64,000 bases of DNA, taken from Verrucomicrobia bacterium LW23 (lineage in GTDB: Bacteria; Verrucomicrobiota; Verrucomicrobiia; Methylacidiphilales; UBA1321). The DNA is taken from assembly GCA_003054695.1 (NCBI GenBank), contig QAZA01000053.1, positions 168,224 to 232,223 on the forward strand. The letters run 5' to 3'. This document shows positions 24,902 through 33,477 of the stretch, piece after piece. Position numbers and translations under genes: made by a program. Below the pieces are notes generated by a model. The model worked only from the letters and a program-made list of their open reading frames with translations, searched no databases and had not been told where the DNA came from. The number at the start of each line of letters is the position of its first letter. Position 1 is the first letter of the stretch.

Positions 24902-25732
24902 ATGCGTGAAACCATCAATAACATACGCGAAACAGGCAATATTGGTCCCGGCACCAGAGAAATTCTCGTAGGTCCCGACCAGATTCCCGCACTCCGGCAC
25001 TATGGGCTTGGCCTCGTCGGGATTTCCCACGCCGTGGCCGGTTTCGAGTGGGTCCGCCATAATCCCCCCTTCTCACAGCTGCTGGCGTGCCTGGAGGGAA
25101 GCGGAGACGTGTGGCTGGAAGAGGCAGGCGGCTGGACCCCGTGCTCCGGCGGGCAATCGTACGTCACCTCCTCCGCAACACCGCATGCCTACCGCGCCAC
25201 CACAGGCACGTGGAAACTGTGCTGGGCGGTCTACACCCGCAAAAGCTTTTCCGACGAGCCGCACGCTCCGTACCTGCTGCCGCACGATGCGGCCCAGCTC
25301 GAGCGATCCATCCTTGGCCTGCACGCGGAGGCAAACTGGCTGGGCCGTGACAGGATTCTGGACCTGTGGCTGAAGCTGATCGATCAGTACGTCCACACAG
25401 GCATTACCAACAACGCCACAACGCCAAGACTTAAACCGTTGTGGGACCGCGTGATAGAGGATGTCGCCGCTCCCTGGACCGTGGCCAGAATGGCCCGGAC
25501 GGCAGGCATGAGCGAGACGTCTCTCCAGCGCACCTGCATCGCGGAAACCGGCGTAACCCCCAAGCGCCAGCTAGCCCGCCTGCGCATGAGGCACGCGCAA
25601 TCCCTTCTTGCTTCGGGGCTTACGATCAAGGCTGTCTCGGGAGCGGTAGGCTTCGCCAACGAATTTGCGTTCTCCGCGGCGTTCCGTCGAATCATAGGGA
25701 AGCCACCCGTCTGCTTTCGAAGAAAGCAATAG
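24902..25732 (+). CDS. AraC-family transcriptional regulator
   Basis: 276 residues. An N-terminal cupin-like ligand domain (about 20-150: GDVWLEEAGGWTPCSGGQSY, TPHAYRATTGTWKLCWAVYT) precedes two helix-turn-helix units at about 185-275: WTVARMARTAGMSETSLQRT, VTPKRQLARLRMRHAQSLLA, IKAVSGAVGFANEFAFSAAF, RRIIGKPP. Divergent from the GH2 glycosidase with a 63-bp intergenic region, the usual arrangement for a sugar-responsive activator of a catabolic gene. The inducer is presumably a product or substrate of that enzyme. Confidence 0.93.
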   Translation: MRETINNIRETGNIGPGTREILVGPDQIPALRHYGLGLVGISHAVAGFEWVRHNPPFSQLLACLEGSGDVWLEEAGGWTPCSGGQSYVTSSATPHAYRATTGTWKLCWAVYTRKSFSDEPHAPYLLPHDAAQLERSILGLHAEANWLGRDRILDLWLKLIDQYVHTGITNNATTPRLKPLWDRVIEDVAAPWTVARMARTAGMSETSLQRTCIAETGVTPKRQLARLRMRHAQSLLASGLTIKAVSGAVGFANEFAFSAAFRRIIGKPPVCFRRKQ

Positions 25733-26245
25733 CTTTGTGCCCACTGTGGAAAAGATCGAGCACGATACAATACAATATTTCGCTCTGGAACTTCAGCTTT
25801 CCGCCTGGACGTAAGCTTTTGCGGCTTCGTAATGAAGTATGGCTTCAGGTTCTCCTAAAATCCTATCAGATCACCGTTCGCAGTCTAATACTTCATTTGC
25901 GAGTCCATCCTAGTTTGTTGCTATTGATAAATGGAGCGCTTCAGATCTGTTTACCAGGACGATAATGTCAAATACATGACATTGGCAATTGAATTGTTTG
26001 GGATATCTCCCAACTATGAGGGGCTGTTTTATGTCGTCATTTTGTTTTATTGCAACACCATAGTTTATTGCTATGAGCATCTTGCATTTTACCATCACCT
26101 ATTGCAATAAGCCTGATATAATGCAGCCATTTTGGTATGCTTAGCCCCAAATCACCTCTGCTTATATTATAAAAATAACATCATGGCACAGCTATTGCTG
26201 AAACGCTTTTTGTTAAAGCGAGCCACAATAACATTAAGGAACAAG
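25733..26245. promoter_or_regulatory. AT-rich non-coding region with small palindromes upstream of a catalase
   Basis: No gene is visible. Three short perfect inverted repeats occur: AATGTCA/TGACATT (25964-25983), TTGGGA/TCCCAA (25998-26013) and a spaced pair TTATTGCAA (26047-26055) with TTGCAATAA (26102-26110). A TATAAT lies at 26117-26122 without a good -35. These could be regulatory sites for the catalase at 26246, but there is no second example to compare. A ribosome site AAGGA (26236-26240) precedes the ATG. Confidence 0.35.
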
Positions 26246-27154
26246 ATGATTCACCGATTCGATAAACTTGCGACGGAGTTACCCATTCCGGAAAGTCCGG
26301 ACCCGAATGCAGCAGCAGCAGTGCAGGAACTGCTTGGCGGTAAGTGTGGAGAGCTCTCCACGCTGATGAACTATACGTTTCAATCCTTCAACTTCCGTGG
26401 CAGATCCAAGCTGAGGCCGTTTTACGACCTTATTGCTAATATTGCAGCGGAGGAATACAGTCACATCGAGCTGGTGACCACCACTATCAATCTGCTGCTG
26501 ACGGGAGCCACTGTCCGGGCCGATCGCAACCGGCCGCAGGATCCGACGGCGGATCCCGCTCCGCTGGCCAACGCGATTGGCGCGCGCAACTCGTATCACT
26601 TTCTCGCTTCGGGCCAGACGGCTCTGCCGGTGGACTCGATGGGCAATCCATGGACGGGCGCGAATGTCTTTTCCAGCGGCAACCTGAAGCTGGATCTGCT
26701 GCATAACTTTTTCCTCGAGTGCGGTGCGCGGGCCAACAAAATCCGCGTTTATGAGATGGTGAAGGATCCCACGGCACGAGCCATGGTTGGCTTTCTGCTG
26801 GTGCGCGGCGGCGTGCACATCGTTGCGTATGCCCGTGCGCTGGAGGAGCTTACAGGTGCGGACGTGGGTAAGCTGCTGCCCATTCCGGATGTCAGCAACA
26901 AGCTCTTTCCGGAGGCGCTGAAGCACGAAGCGAAGGGCATCCACCGCATCATGTACCGCTGGAGCCCGGACGACTACTCGGAGATCACCAAGATTTGGAA
27001 GGGACCGCATCCCGAGGATGGCGGGGAGCTTATCGTCCAGGACGAAATCCCCGTCGGCGCGCCATGGCCGGAGTTTGAAGAAGAATTCCAGCTGAGTTCC
27101 CCCGGCGGCTTCGATCCGGAAATGCTGAAGGAAATTGCGGCCAAGTTGAGCTAG
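26246..27154 (+). CDS. Manganese catalase
   Basis: 302 residues from the ATG at 26246, chosen because AAGGA lies 5 nt upstream and family members begin this way; in-frame ATGs at 26132 and 26183 would add unrelated residues. The four-helix dimanganese core is intact: Glu36 in GGKCGELSTLMNY, Glu70 and His73 in IAAEEYSHIELV, a Glu in FFLECGARANKIRVYE and His in RGGVHIVAYARALE. The spacing matches the L. plantarum enzyme (Glu35, Glu66, His69). It breaks down hydrogen peroxide without haem. No export signal. A second, more divergent manganese catalase is at 32684-33445. Confidence 0.93.
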   Translation: MIHRFDKLATELPIPESPDPNAAAAVQELLGGKCGELSTLMNYTFQSFNFRGRSKLRPFYDLIANIAAEEYSHIELVTTTINLLLTGATVRADRNRPQDPTADPAPLANAIGARNSYHFLASGQTALPVDSMGNPWTGANVFSSGNLKLDLLHNFFLECGARANKIRVYEMVKDPTARAMVGFLLVRGGVHIVAYARALEELTGADVGKLLPIPDVSNKLFPEALKHEAKGIHRIMYRWSPDDYSEITKIWKGPHPEDGGELIVQDEIPVGAPWPEFEEEFQLSSPGGFDPEMLKEIAAKLS

Positions 27155-27282
27155 CAACGGTTTCGACTCGAAATCGCGGGAAGTGGGTGGCCGCGCTTAT
27201 TGCTTTCGGCGCGGTCACCCATGTGGGCCGAGCGGGAAGCCTCAGAAGTCAATAGGGAATCAATATAAATTTCAGTTTCAAG

Positions 27283-28647
27283 ATGAAAAAATCGATTGTG
27301 GTTGTTGGAGGCGGGCTTGCAGGGCTGACATGCGCCAAGGGGCTTGTGGAAGCGGGCCACCGTGTAACAGTGCTGGAGAGCGCTCCGTTTCTGGGAGGCC
27401 GCGCCTCTACCTTTAAGGACAAAGACGGCGATTGGATTGAGCAGGGACTGCACATCTTTCTCGGCGCCTACTCGGAGTTTCAGAAAGTGCTGCGGGAGAT
27501 TGAAGTGGACAGCGACATCATTCTCGCCTGGATGACGCAGATCCGCATGCAGGACATCGGCGCGGAAGCCGTGTTTGGCATCGATCCGCTTCGGGCGCCC
27601 GTTCGTACGTTCACTCAGCTTCTGGGCGATAACGACTATCTCTCCCTTAAAGATAAAGCGTCCGTCATTCCCCTGGTGCTGCCCAGCGTCAAAACCATGG
27701 GCTGTCTGGAGGATTACGACAAGATGACGGTAAGCGAATGGTGGGAGAAATCGAACGGCAACAGGAATATCTATAATCGTCTTGTAAGGCCTTTTTGCCG
27801 CGCCATCCAGTTTACGGAGCCCGAGGAGTTTTCCGCATACAACTTTTTGGGCTGGATGCATAACGTTGCGTATCATCCGCTGCAAACGCTTGTGGCCGGA
27901 TACAACGGCGCGCGCGATCACACCATCTTTGCACCGTTCGGCGCATATCTTTACCGCAACGGCGCCACCATTGAAGTCAATGCCAGGGTGCGCGCCCTGG
28001 AGTATCGGCCGCTGGCCCGCAAAGGCAGGGTGGATGCCGTGCTGCTGGCCGACGGACGCCGGATCGAAGCCGACCATGTGGTCCTGGCGCTGCCCGCCTG
28101 GAATGTGCACGACGTCATTCCGAATGAGCTTAAGGGAATGCCGCTCTTCCAAAAGATTGCGGAGCTACCCACAGCGCCGGCCATCTCCGTGCAGCTTTGG
28201 TTCGACAGGAAGGTGGTGGAGTACCAGGACTATACGATGGTTGGAGACAGCATCGCGCCGGTCTATCAGGATCAGTCGGAGAACGCCTATCCGTACGCGG
28301 GCGGAAGCCGCCTCTCCATCGTGATCTCGCCCGCGGAGCCGTATCTGGATCTGCCCGACGACGAAGTTGTGCAGGCGGCGCTTGTGGCGCTGGGCGAGGT
28401 AAAGGCGGAGATCAGGAGCGGGCAAGTGGTCAAGAGCGTTGTGGTCCGCCATCGGCGCCACCTCGTGCGGCCACTGCCAGGCGCAATGACAGCCCGCCCT
28501 GCTCAGTCCACGCCCGTCCCCAACCTGTGGCTTGCCGGCGACTGGACCCAGCAACCGTTCTTCGGAAGCCAGGAAGGCGCCGTCCGCGGCGGCCTCGCCT
28601 GCGCCACGGAGATTCTGGAATCCATGAAGAACTCCGCCGCGTCCTGA
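27283..28647 (+). CDS. Phytoene-desaturase-like FAD-dependent oxidase
   Basis: 454 residues. The N-terminal FAD motif is VVVGGGLAGLTCAKGLVEAG with VLESAPFLGGRAST. WIEQGLHIFLGAYSEFQKVL is characteristic of the plant/cyanobacterial-type phytoene desaturase and related amine oxidases. The C-terminal flavin motif is NLWLAGDWTQQPFFGSQEGA followed by VRGG. No other carotenoid genes are visible, so the substrate is uncertain; squalene- or carotenoid-related desaturation or dehydroxylation (HpnE-like) are both possible. It follows the manganese catalase by 128 bp in the same direction. Likely linked to membrane protection. Confidence 0.8.
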   Translation: MKKSIVVVGGGLAGLTCAKGLVEAGHRVTVLESAPFLGGRASTFKDKDGDWIEQGLHIFLGAYSEFQKVLREIEVDSDIILAWMTQIRMQDIGAEAVFGIDPLRAPVRTFTQLLGDNDYLSLKDKASVIPLVLPSVKTMGCLEDYDKMTVSEWWEKSNGNRNIYNRLVRPFCRAIQFTEPEEFSAYNFLGWMHNVAYHPLQTLVAGYNGARDHTIFAPFGAYLYRNGATIEVNARVRALEYRPLARKGRVDAVLLADGRRIEADHVVLALPAWNVHDVIPNELKGMPLFQKIAELPTAPAISVQLWFDRKVVEYQDYTMVGDSIAPVYQDQSENAYPYAGGSRLSIVISPAEPYLDLPDDEVVQAALVALGEVKAEIRSGQVVKSVVVRHRRHLVRPLPGAMTARPAQSTPVPNLWLAGDWTQQPFFGSQEGAVRGGLACATEILESMKNSAAS

Positions 28648-28833
28648 AGCCGGAAGCCGCAGCGGAAATCATAAACTATGGTTTAACATAGGTTCGCTTC
28701 TTCCTCGAGCCAACTGGTATGCATAGGTTGATGAGCTGAATCCATTATCGAAACCGTTGCGCTTATACCTAATACAAGCAGCTGTAATATGCATAGTGAA
28801 ACGCTATTTGCACGCAGATCGACAATATAGTAT

Positions 28834-30213
28834 ATGAATCAATATGACTTTATCATTATAGGAGGCGGAGCCGGAGGAATTGAAGCTGCTGTTCGCGCCG
28901 GCTCACGGGGCAGGACGGTGGCACTGATTACGGATGGAGAGCTGGGCGGCGTGTGGCTAAACCAGGGTTGCATCGCCGTGAAATCGCTGGTTGCGAGCCA
29001 GAAGATGTATCGACACGCACTGGCGGGAAGGAAGTATGGCGTGCGCATGAAAGATGTGGAAGCCACCATGGCAGAGTGGCTTGAACGCCAGTTGGATGTG
29101 ATTTTCGAGATCAGGGAAGATGTCGAACAAAGGCTGAAAGAGGCGCGCGTCACCATTATTCCAGGGCGCGCCATGCTGGATGGAGCACACAGGGTCCTGG
29201 TAGAGCAGACGGAAGGCCGGAAGATCGAGCTTCAGGCCCAGGCGATTGTCATTGCCAGTGGTTCGGTTCCCACACCGTTGCCGTGCTACGAAAAAGCGCC
29301 GGACGGAAGGGTTGTCGGAACCAGCGATCACTTCGTGAAGCTCACTTGCGCCCCTCGCAATATGCTCATTGTCGGCGGCGGCTACATAGGGTGCGAGATG
29401 GGGCAGATCTTCCACACCATCGGCACGGAGGTCACGATCGTGGAGTCGGGGCCGCATCTGCTGCCCGAGATGGAACCGGACGCAGGAACTATTCTCCAGG
29501 ACAAGCTGAAGGCTGAAGGAATGAAGATTCACCTGAACGCAACCGTCGAAGGCCTGGAAGTGCCCGACGAAAGCGATGAAGCGATAGTGCGGATATCCTC
29601 AGGCGAGGAGCTTCGGGCGGACAAAGTGCTTGTCGCGGTGGGAAGGAAAGCCAACGTAAAGAATCTCGGCCTCGAAAAAGCGGGCGTCACCGTGGATAAG
29701 GGCATTACGGTCAACGACTTTTGCCAGACGAATATCCCGCATATCTACGCTATCGGAGACTGCACCGGAAGGGTGGCGCTGGCTCACTCCGCCGTGGCGC
29801 AGGCCCGTATTGCCGTGGACCACGCCCTTGGCTCCAACCGATGTATGGACTGGGACAATGTCCCCTTCTGTGTCTATACGGTGCCGGAGATCGCGGCGAC
29901 CGGCTACACCGAGGAGCAGGCGCGCGAGAAGGGAATGGATCCGGTCGTGGCCCGCTGTCCATTGCGACACGTGGGCCGCCCGATGTCCGGCGGCGAGCCG
30001 GAAGGCTTTGTGAGGCTGATTGCGGATCGCAAAACGACGCGAATCACTGGCGGCATGATTGTAGGCGCTCATGCGTCCGAGATGATCAGTATTCTCACCA
30101 CCGCCCTGAAAATGCAAGCGACCGTCGCCGATCTGCAATCCACGGTTTTGCCCCACCCTTCTCTGGGAGAAGCAATTATCCAAGCGGCGAAAGAGCTGCC
30201 CGCCGAGCCGTAG
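28834..30213 (+). CDS. Lipoamide-dehydrogenase-like flavoprotein lacking one redox cysteine
   Basis: 459 residues, the usual length for the family. FAD motif IIIGGGAGGIEAAVRAGSRG; NAD motif MLIVGGGYIGCEMGQIF with VTIVESG; second FAD motif IPHIYAIGDCTGRVALAHSA. The C-terminal interface has LPHPSLGEAII, keeping the His (about 441) and Glu (446) of the family. The redox-active region, however, reads GGVWLNQGCIAVK where normal enzymes have GG-x-CLN-x-GCIPSK: the first Cys is Trp41 and only Cys46 remains. It therefore cannot form the CxxxxC disulfide and must work otherwise (for example as a flavin oxidase, quinone reductase or a one-thiol enzyme). Lies alone, between the desaturase-like and OBAP genes. 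Confidence 0.88.
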   Translation: MNQYDFIIIGGGAGGIEAAVRAGSRGRTVALITDGELGGVWLNQGCIAVKSLVASQKMYRHALAGRKYGVRMKDVEATMAEWLERQLDVIFEIREDVEQRLKEARVTIIPGRAMLDGAHRVLVEQTEGRKIELQAQAIVIASGSVPTPLPCYEKAPDGRVVGTSDHFVKLTCAPRNMLIVGGGYIGCEMGQIFHTIGTEVTIVESGPHLLPEMEPDAGTILQDKLKAEGMKIHLNATVEGLEVPDESDEAIVRISSGEELRADKVLVAVGRKANVKNLGLEKAGVTVDKGITVNDFCQTNIPHIYAIGDCTGRVALAHSAVAQARIAVDHALGSNRCMDWDNVPFCVYTVPEIAATGYTEEQAREKGMDPVVARCPLRHVGRPMSGGEPEGFVRLIADRKTTRITGGMIVGAHASEMISILTTALKMQATVADLQSTVLPHPSLGEAIIQAAKELPAEP

Positions 30214-30421
30214 CAACACCATCCACATGCCGCTGGCAAGGCTAACGGGTCTGCCAGACTGTAGACTTCTGACCTCGACAGCCGCAGCGGCAGGAAACCG
30301 TCTTATCCACATTTTGTTTGTTTATTGAAATTAATGTGGTTGGCATGGGTGGTGCATTAAAAATGCTGGTGAGTAAAAAGATAGATCGCCTGCTTAAAGC
30401 AGATCTCCACGATAAAATTAT

Positions 30422-31174
30422 ATGAAAGCACTTATAAAAGTATTGAGTTCCTGTGTAGTCGCACTTTGTATGGCATCAGCTGCTATGGCGCAGGACGATC
30501 ACAAACACAAGACCCCGGGCGCTGATAAGACTACAAAGACAAAAGTTTTGGAAGCAGGCGCTGAACTAACGCAGGGAAATGGCCCTATAAGCGCTATTCA
30601 TCAGCATGTGTGTGGCTTTCACTTCTACAGTGGACAGCCCAAGAGGCAGGTCACAGCCTATCATTACTGCTCTCATCACAATGAAGATGTTCTCCAATGT
30701 GTTATATACGAGTCCGATGCCAAAAATGCTCGACTGATCGGTATCGAGTACATCATCAGCGAAGATCTGTTTAAGTCACTCCCTGAAGAGGAGAAAAAAT
30801 TGTGGCATAGCCACCGTTATGAAGTAATGTCCGGACAATTAATTGCTCCCGGTGTCCCGGGAGTAGCGGAAAAGGAAGTGATGAAGAAGCTGGTGAATAC
30901 TTACGGAAAAACCTGGCATACCTGGCAGATCGACAGAGGAGATAAACTTCCCCTCGGAGTTCCCCAACTGATGATGGGCTTTACGGCCGATGGCCAGGCC
31001 GATCAAAAAATGGTTGAAGCGCGCGACAAACTTCTGGGAGTGTCCACGGAGAAGAAGAAAAAGGATCGGGCCGATATCCCCACACGCGAAATCGCCCCCG
31101 GCGCTGATGCGTGGCTGAAAGGCCCGCCTTTTCAACTGAGCGATCCAACGGCCCCTGCTGCTCCCAACAGGTAA
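30422..31174 (+). CDS. OBAP/DUF1264 family protein with signal peptide
   Basis: 250 residues. A signal peptide (MKALIKVLSSCVVALCMASA, cleavage after AMA) precedes the conserved domain at about 55-200: HQHVCGFHFYSGQPKRQVTA, YHYCSHHNEDVLQCVIYESD, NARLIGIEYIISEDLFKSLP and TWQIDRGDKLPLGVP. These match plant oil-body-associated proteins (OBAP1, DUF1264) as I recall them. Bacterial members are scattered and of unknown role; stabilisation of lipid bodies or dry-state protection has been suggested for the plant form. The tail is Lys-rich then Pro-rich. The neighbourhood (catalases, oxidoreductases) supports a stress role. Exported here, unlike the plant proteins. Confidence 0.85.
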   Translation: MKALIKVLSSCVVALCMASAAMAQDDHKHKTPGADKTTKTKVLEAGAELTQGNGPISAIHQHVCGFHFYSGQPKRQVTAYHYCSHHNEDVLQCVIYESDAKNARLIGIEYIISEDLFKSLPEEEKKLWHSHRYEVMSGQLIAPGVPGVAEKEVMKKLVNTYGKTWHTWQIDRGDKLPLGVPQLMMGFTADGQADQKMVEARDKLLGVSTEKKKKDRADIPTREIAPGADAWLKGPPFQLSDPTAPAAPNR

Positions 31175-31666
31175 CGTGCCGAGTAAGCAGCAGCGATTTG
31201 GCGCGATCAACACCGCGCCGTTGGAGTCTCTGCCGGATGGCCATGGTATTCACGGCTGCTTCAAAGTGAAGCTCTATGTTAGTGCAATCCAAAGAGAATC
31301 TGGAATGCGTCTCGCATAGAACATTGGCTGCCGATGTACTAATGAACAGAGTGAAGGATTTCGTTACATACTGTTCCGCTATGAACTCGTGAGATTTGGT
31401 TTCCGGCTCATTCCAACAAATCGATTGCGCCCTAGTTATCTATGCGCGGATCATTATCGCATTTGATGGTGCGGAAGTATCGTAAAGGAAAGGACCTGCT
31501 TTTGAGCAGCTGATATCCCTTATTCGAGTTAATACATCATCGTCATGTCATTGCCTAAGATATGCTTATTTCAGAACGTTTAACCATACGATATTGAGTT
31601 CAGGAATTATTATCGCTCTTATTGAAAAAAGTATATGCAACGATCCGTAATCGAGTAGCTTGAAGC
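31175..31666. other. Non-coding interval with one stem-loop
   Basis: GGCGCG (31200-31205) pairs with CGCGCC (31214-31219) across an 8-nt loop, 26 bp after the OBAP stop; it may be a weak terminator, though no T-run follows. The rest is AT-rich and has no credible gene; the LysR promoter should lie near its right end. Confidence 0.35.
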
Positions 31667-32578
31667 ATGGAACTGCGACATCTACGTTATTTTGTGGCGG
31701 TTGCCGATGAGTTAAGTTTTACGAAGGCTGCCCAGAAACTGAAGCTCGCCCAGCCTTCCCTTACCAGGCAAGTAAAGAATCTTGAAAGCGAGCTGGGTGT
31801 TGAACTCTTTGACCGTTCACACAATCGAGTAAGCCTTACCGAGCCCGGCCGCAGATTCCTGAGTGATTCCCGGCACCTCCTGAGTCTGGCAGAAAGAAAC
31901 GCGGAGGCGGTTCGGCAGATGAAGCGACAGAATGAGCCTCATCTTAAAGTCGGCTATATTGCTAACCGGCCGTACGGACTGCTGGCAGCCACCTTAAACG
32001 CCTTCCGAAAACATTGCCCTGGTATCGCCATTCATTTACATGATCTGCCCGCATGGGAACAAATCGAAGCGCTTGAAGGGCGAACGCTGGACATCGGCTA
32101 TGTCGGCTCAAGCCCACCTCGCCACCCTCAACTCCACTACAGCCCGTTATGCTCTGAAGCTATAGTAGCCGCCATTCCGTCCGATCACCCGCTCAGTCGC
32201 AAATCAAAAATCCGGCTGCAAGATTTGTCCGATCTTTTCTTCATCGACATTACGGACGAGTCCATTGGTGTGTCCTCTGAATGGACCATTGAGCAATGCC
32301 AAAAAGACGGCTTCGATCCTAAGTACCTGCAAAAGACCGACAAATTGGCAACGGCCCTGCAGTTCGTATCAGCCAGCCTTGGCGTTGCCCTGATCCCGGC
32401 GCAGTTCAGCTCTCCGGGTCACAACGGAGTTTCTTTTCATGCTTTTGATCCCGAACTGGAGAGAGAATGCGCCATCGCCTGGCTCGCAGACAATCGTTCC
32501 ACCGCCTTGCAACTGTACATTGCAGTAGCCACAGAAGTGGCGAGGAACGCCTCAGGCAGCAGAATCCTCTCCATTTGA
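31667..32578 (+). CDS. LysR-family transcriptional regulator
   Basis: 303 residues. The N-terminal winged helix is textbook: [60 protein letters not shown]. The effector domain begins LKVGYIANRPYGLLAATLNA and includes LDIGYVGSSPP and SASLGVALIPAQFS. The same opening residues occur in the broken paralogue at 62842. It is followed on the opposite strand by a manganese catalase 105 bp away; no divergent partner is obvious, so its target is uncertain. OxyR-type cysteines are absent. Confidence 0.93.
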   Translation: MELRHLRYFVAVADELSFTKAAQKLKLAQPSLTRQVKNLESELGVELFDRSHNRVSLTEPGRRFLSDSRHLLSLAERNAEAVRQMKRQNEPHLKVGYIANRPYGLLAATLNAFRKHCPGIAIHLHDLPAWEQIEALEGRTLDIGYVGSSPPRHPQLHYSPLCSEAIVAAIPSDHPLSRKSKIRLQDLSDLFFIDITDESIGVSSEWTIEQCQKDGFDPKYLQKTDKLATALQFVSASLGVALIPAQFSSPGHNGVSFHAFDPELERECAIAWLADNRSTALQLYIAVATEVARNASGSRILSI

Positions 32579-32683
32579 TAGACTGCGCACTATTCCTGAC
32601 GCTCCGGAGATCCGAAGCGCCAGAAATGAAGTTAGATCAAATAGCTCTGATCATTGGCCTCAAAGCGCTCGATCTGGAAACGG

Positions 32684-33445
32684 TTACCGGCGGGAAGCTG
32701 ATTTCCGGGCTCGCTTGTTGACCGATTGGGTGATTTCCTTCGCGACCTCCTCCGCCGTGCCTTCGGCAATAGGTTTCACGGGAGATTCGACGTATTTGAC
32801 ACCGTCTTCATTCCACGGCCCGCGAAGGTCAGCCTCTCCCAGATCGCCCTGGCCAGAGGAATCGTTGAAGAATGTTGTCACCAGTTCCGGCGTCGGAGGA
32901 ATGGCGCCGACATCAAGCGGGTCCATTCCCATCGTGTCCAGGGCCACCATAAAGGCCTTCATATGAGTGATTTCCCGTGTCATGAGGAACTGCAATGCGT
33001 CCTTGGTTCCCGGATCGTCGCAGAAGTTAATGAGGCGCTCGTACACAATCTTGGCGCGTGCTTCCGCCGCTATGTTGCTCCGCAAATCCACCGCCAGGTC
33101 GCCCGTGATTTTGAGGTAGTCGGCCGTCCAGGGATTGTCCTGCGAGTTGTGAAGAGCGACTCCGCCGCCTCCCGCAATCGCGATAAGCGGATCCGCTTCC
33201 GCGGCAGTGCGCCACTTCTTCATGGGATTGAGATGCATCCTCGCGAGCGTGCCGACGATCTCGAGGTGGCTCAGTTCTTCGGTGCCGATGTCCATAAGGA
33301 GATCCTTCCGGCCCGGATCCTCACAGTTCAGCCCCTGAATGGAATATTGCATAGCCGCCGCAAGCTCTCCGTTCGCTCCGCCAAACTGCTCAAGCAGCAT
33401 TCTGCCAAAACGGGGATCGGGCTCGCCAATGCGGACCCTTTTCAT
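32684..33445 (-). CDS. Manganese catalase, divergent form
   Basis: 253 residues. Metal ligands are visible: Glu27 in FGGANGELAAAMQYSIQ, Glu57 and His60 in GTEELSHLEIVG, Glu in NIAAEARAKIVYERL and His in MTREITHMKAFMVALD. The N-terminus is about 10 residues shorter than usual, but an in-frame stop lies 24 nt upstream of the ATG, so the start is fixed. The C-terminus (PVKPIAEGTAEEVAKEITQS then a basic tail) is like that of KatN-type enzymes. It lies 32 bp downstream of a glycosidase-like gene on the same strand. Only distantly similar to the catalase at 26246. Confidence 0.88.
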   Translation of the reverse strand: MKRVRIGEPDPRFGRMLLEQFGGANGELAAAMQYSIQGLNCEDPGRKDLLMDIGTEELSHLEIVGTLARMHLNPMKKWRTAAEADPLIAIAGGGGVALHNSQDNPWTADYLKITGDLAVDLRSNIAAEARAKIVYERLINFCDDPGTKDALQFLMTREITHMKAFMVALDTMGMDPLDVGAIPPTPELVTTFFNDSSGQGDLGEADLRGPWNEDGVKYVESPVKPIAEGTAEEVAKEITQSVNKRARKSASRR

Positions 33446-33477
33446 GGAGGCGGAGAGGTTGACTTTTTACGGGTGGA

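Noticed and set aside
24839..25060. N-terminal extension of the GH2 gene to 25060
   Set aside because: It would run antisense into the AraC gene and lacks GH2-like sequence; the ATG at 24838 fits the divergent layout.
26279..27157. 292-codon minus-strand frame
   Set aside because: Exact antisense shadow of the manganese catalase gene.
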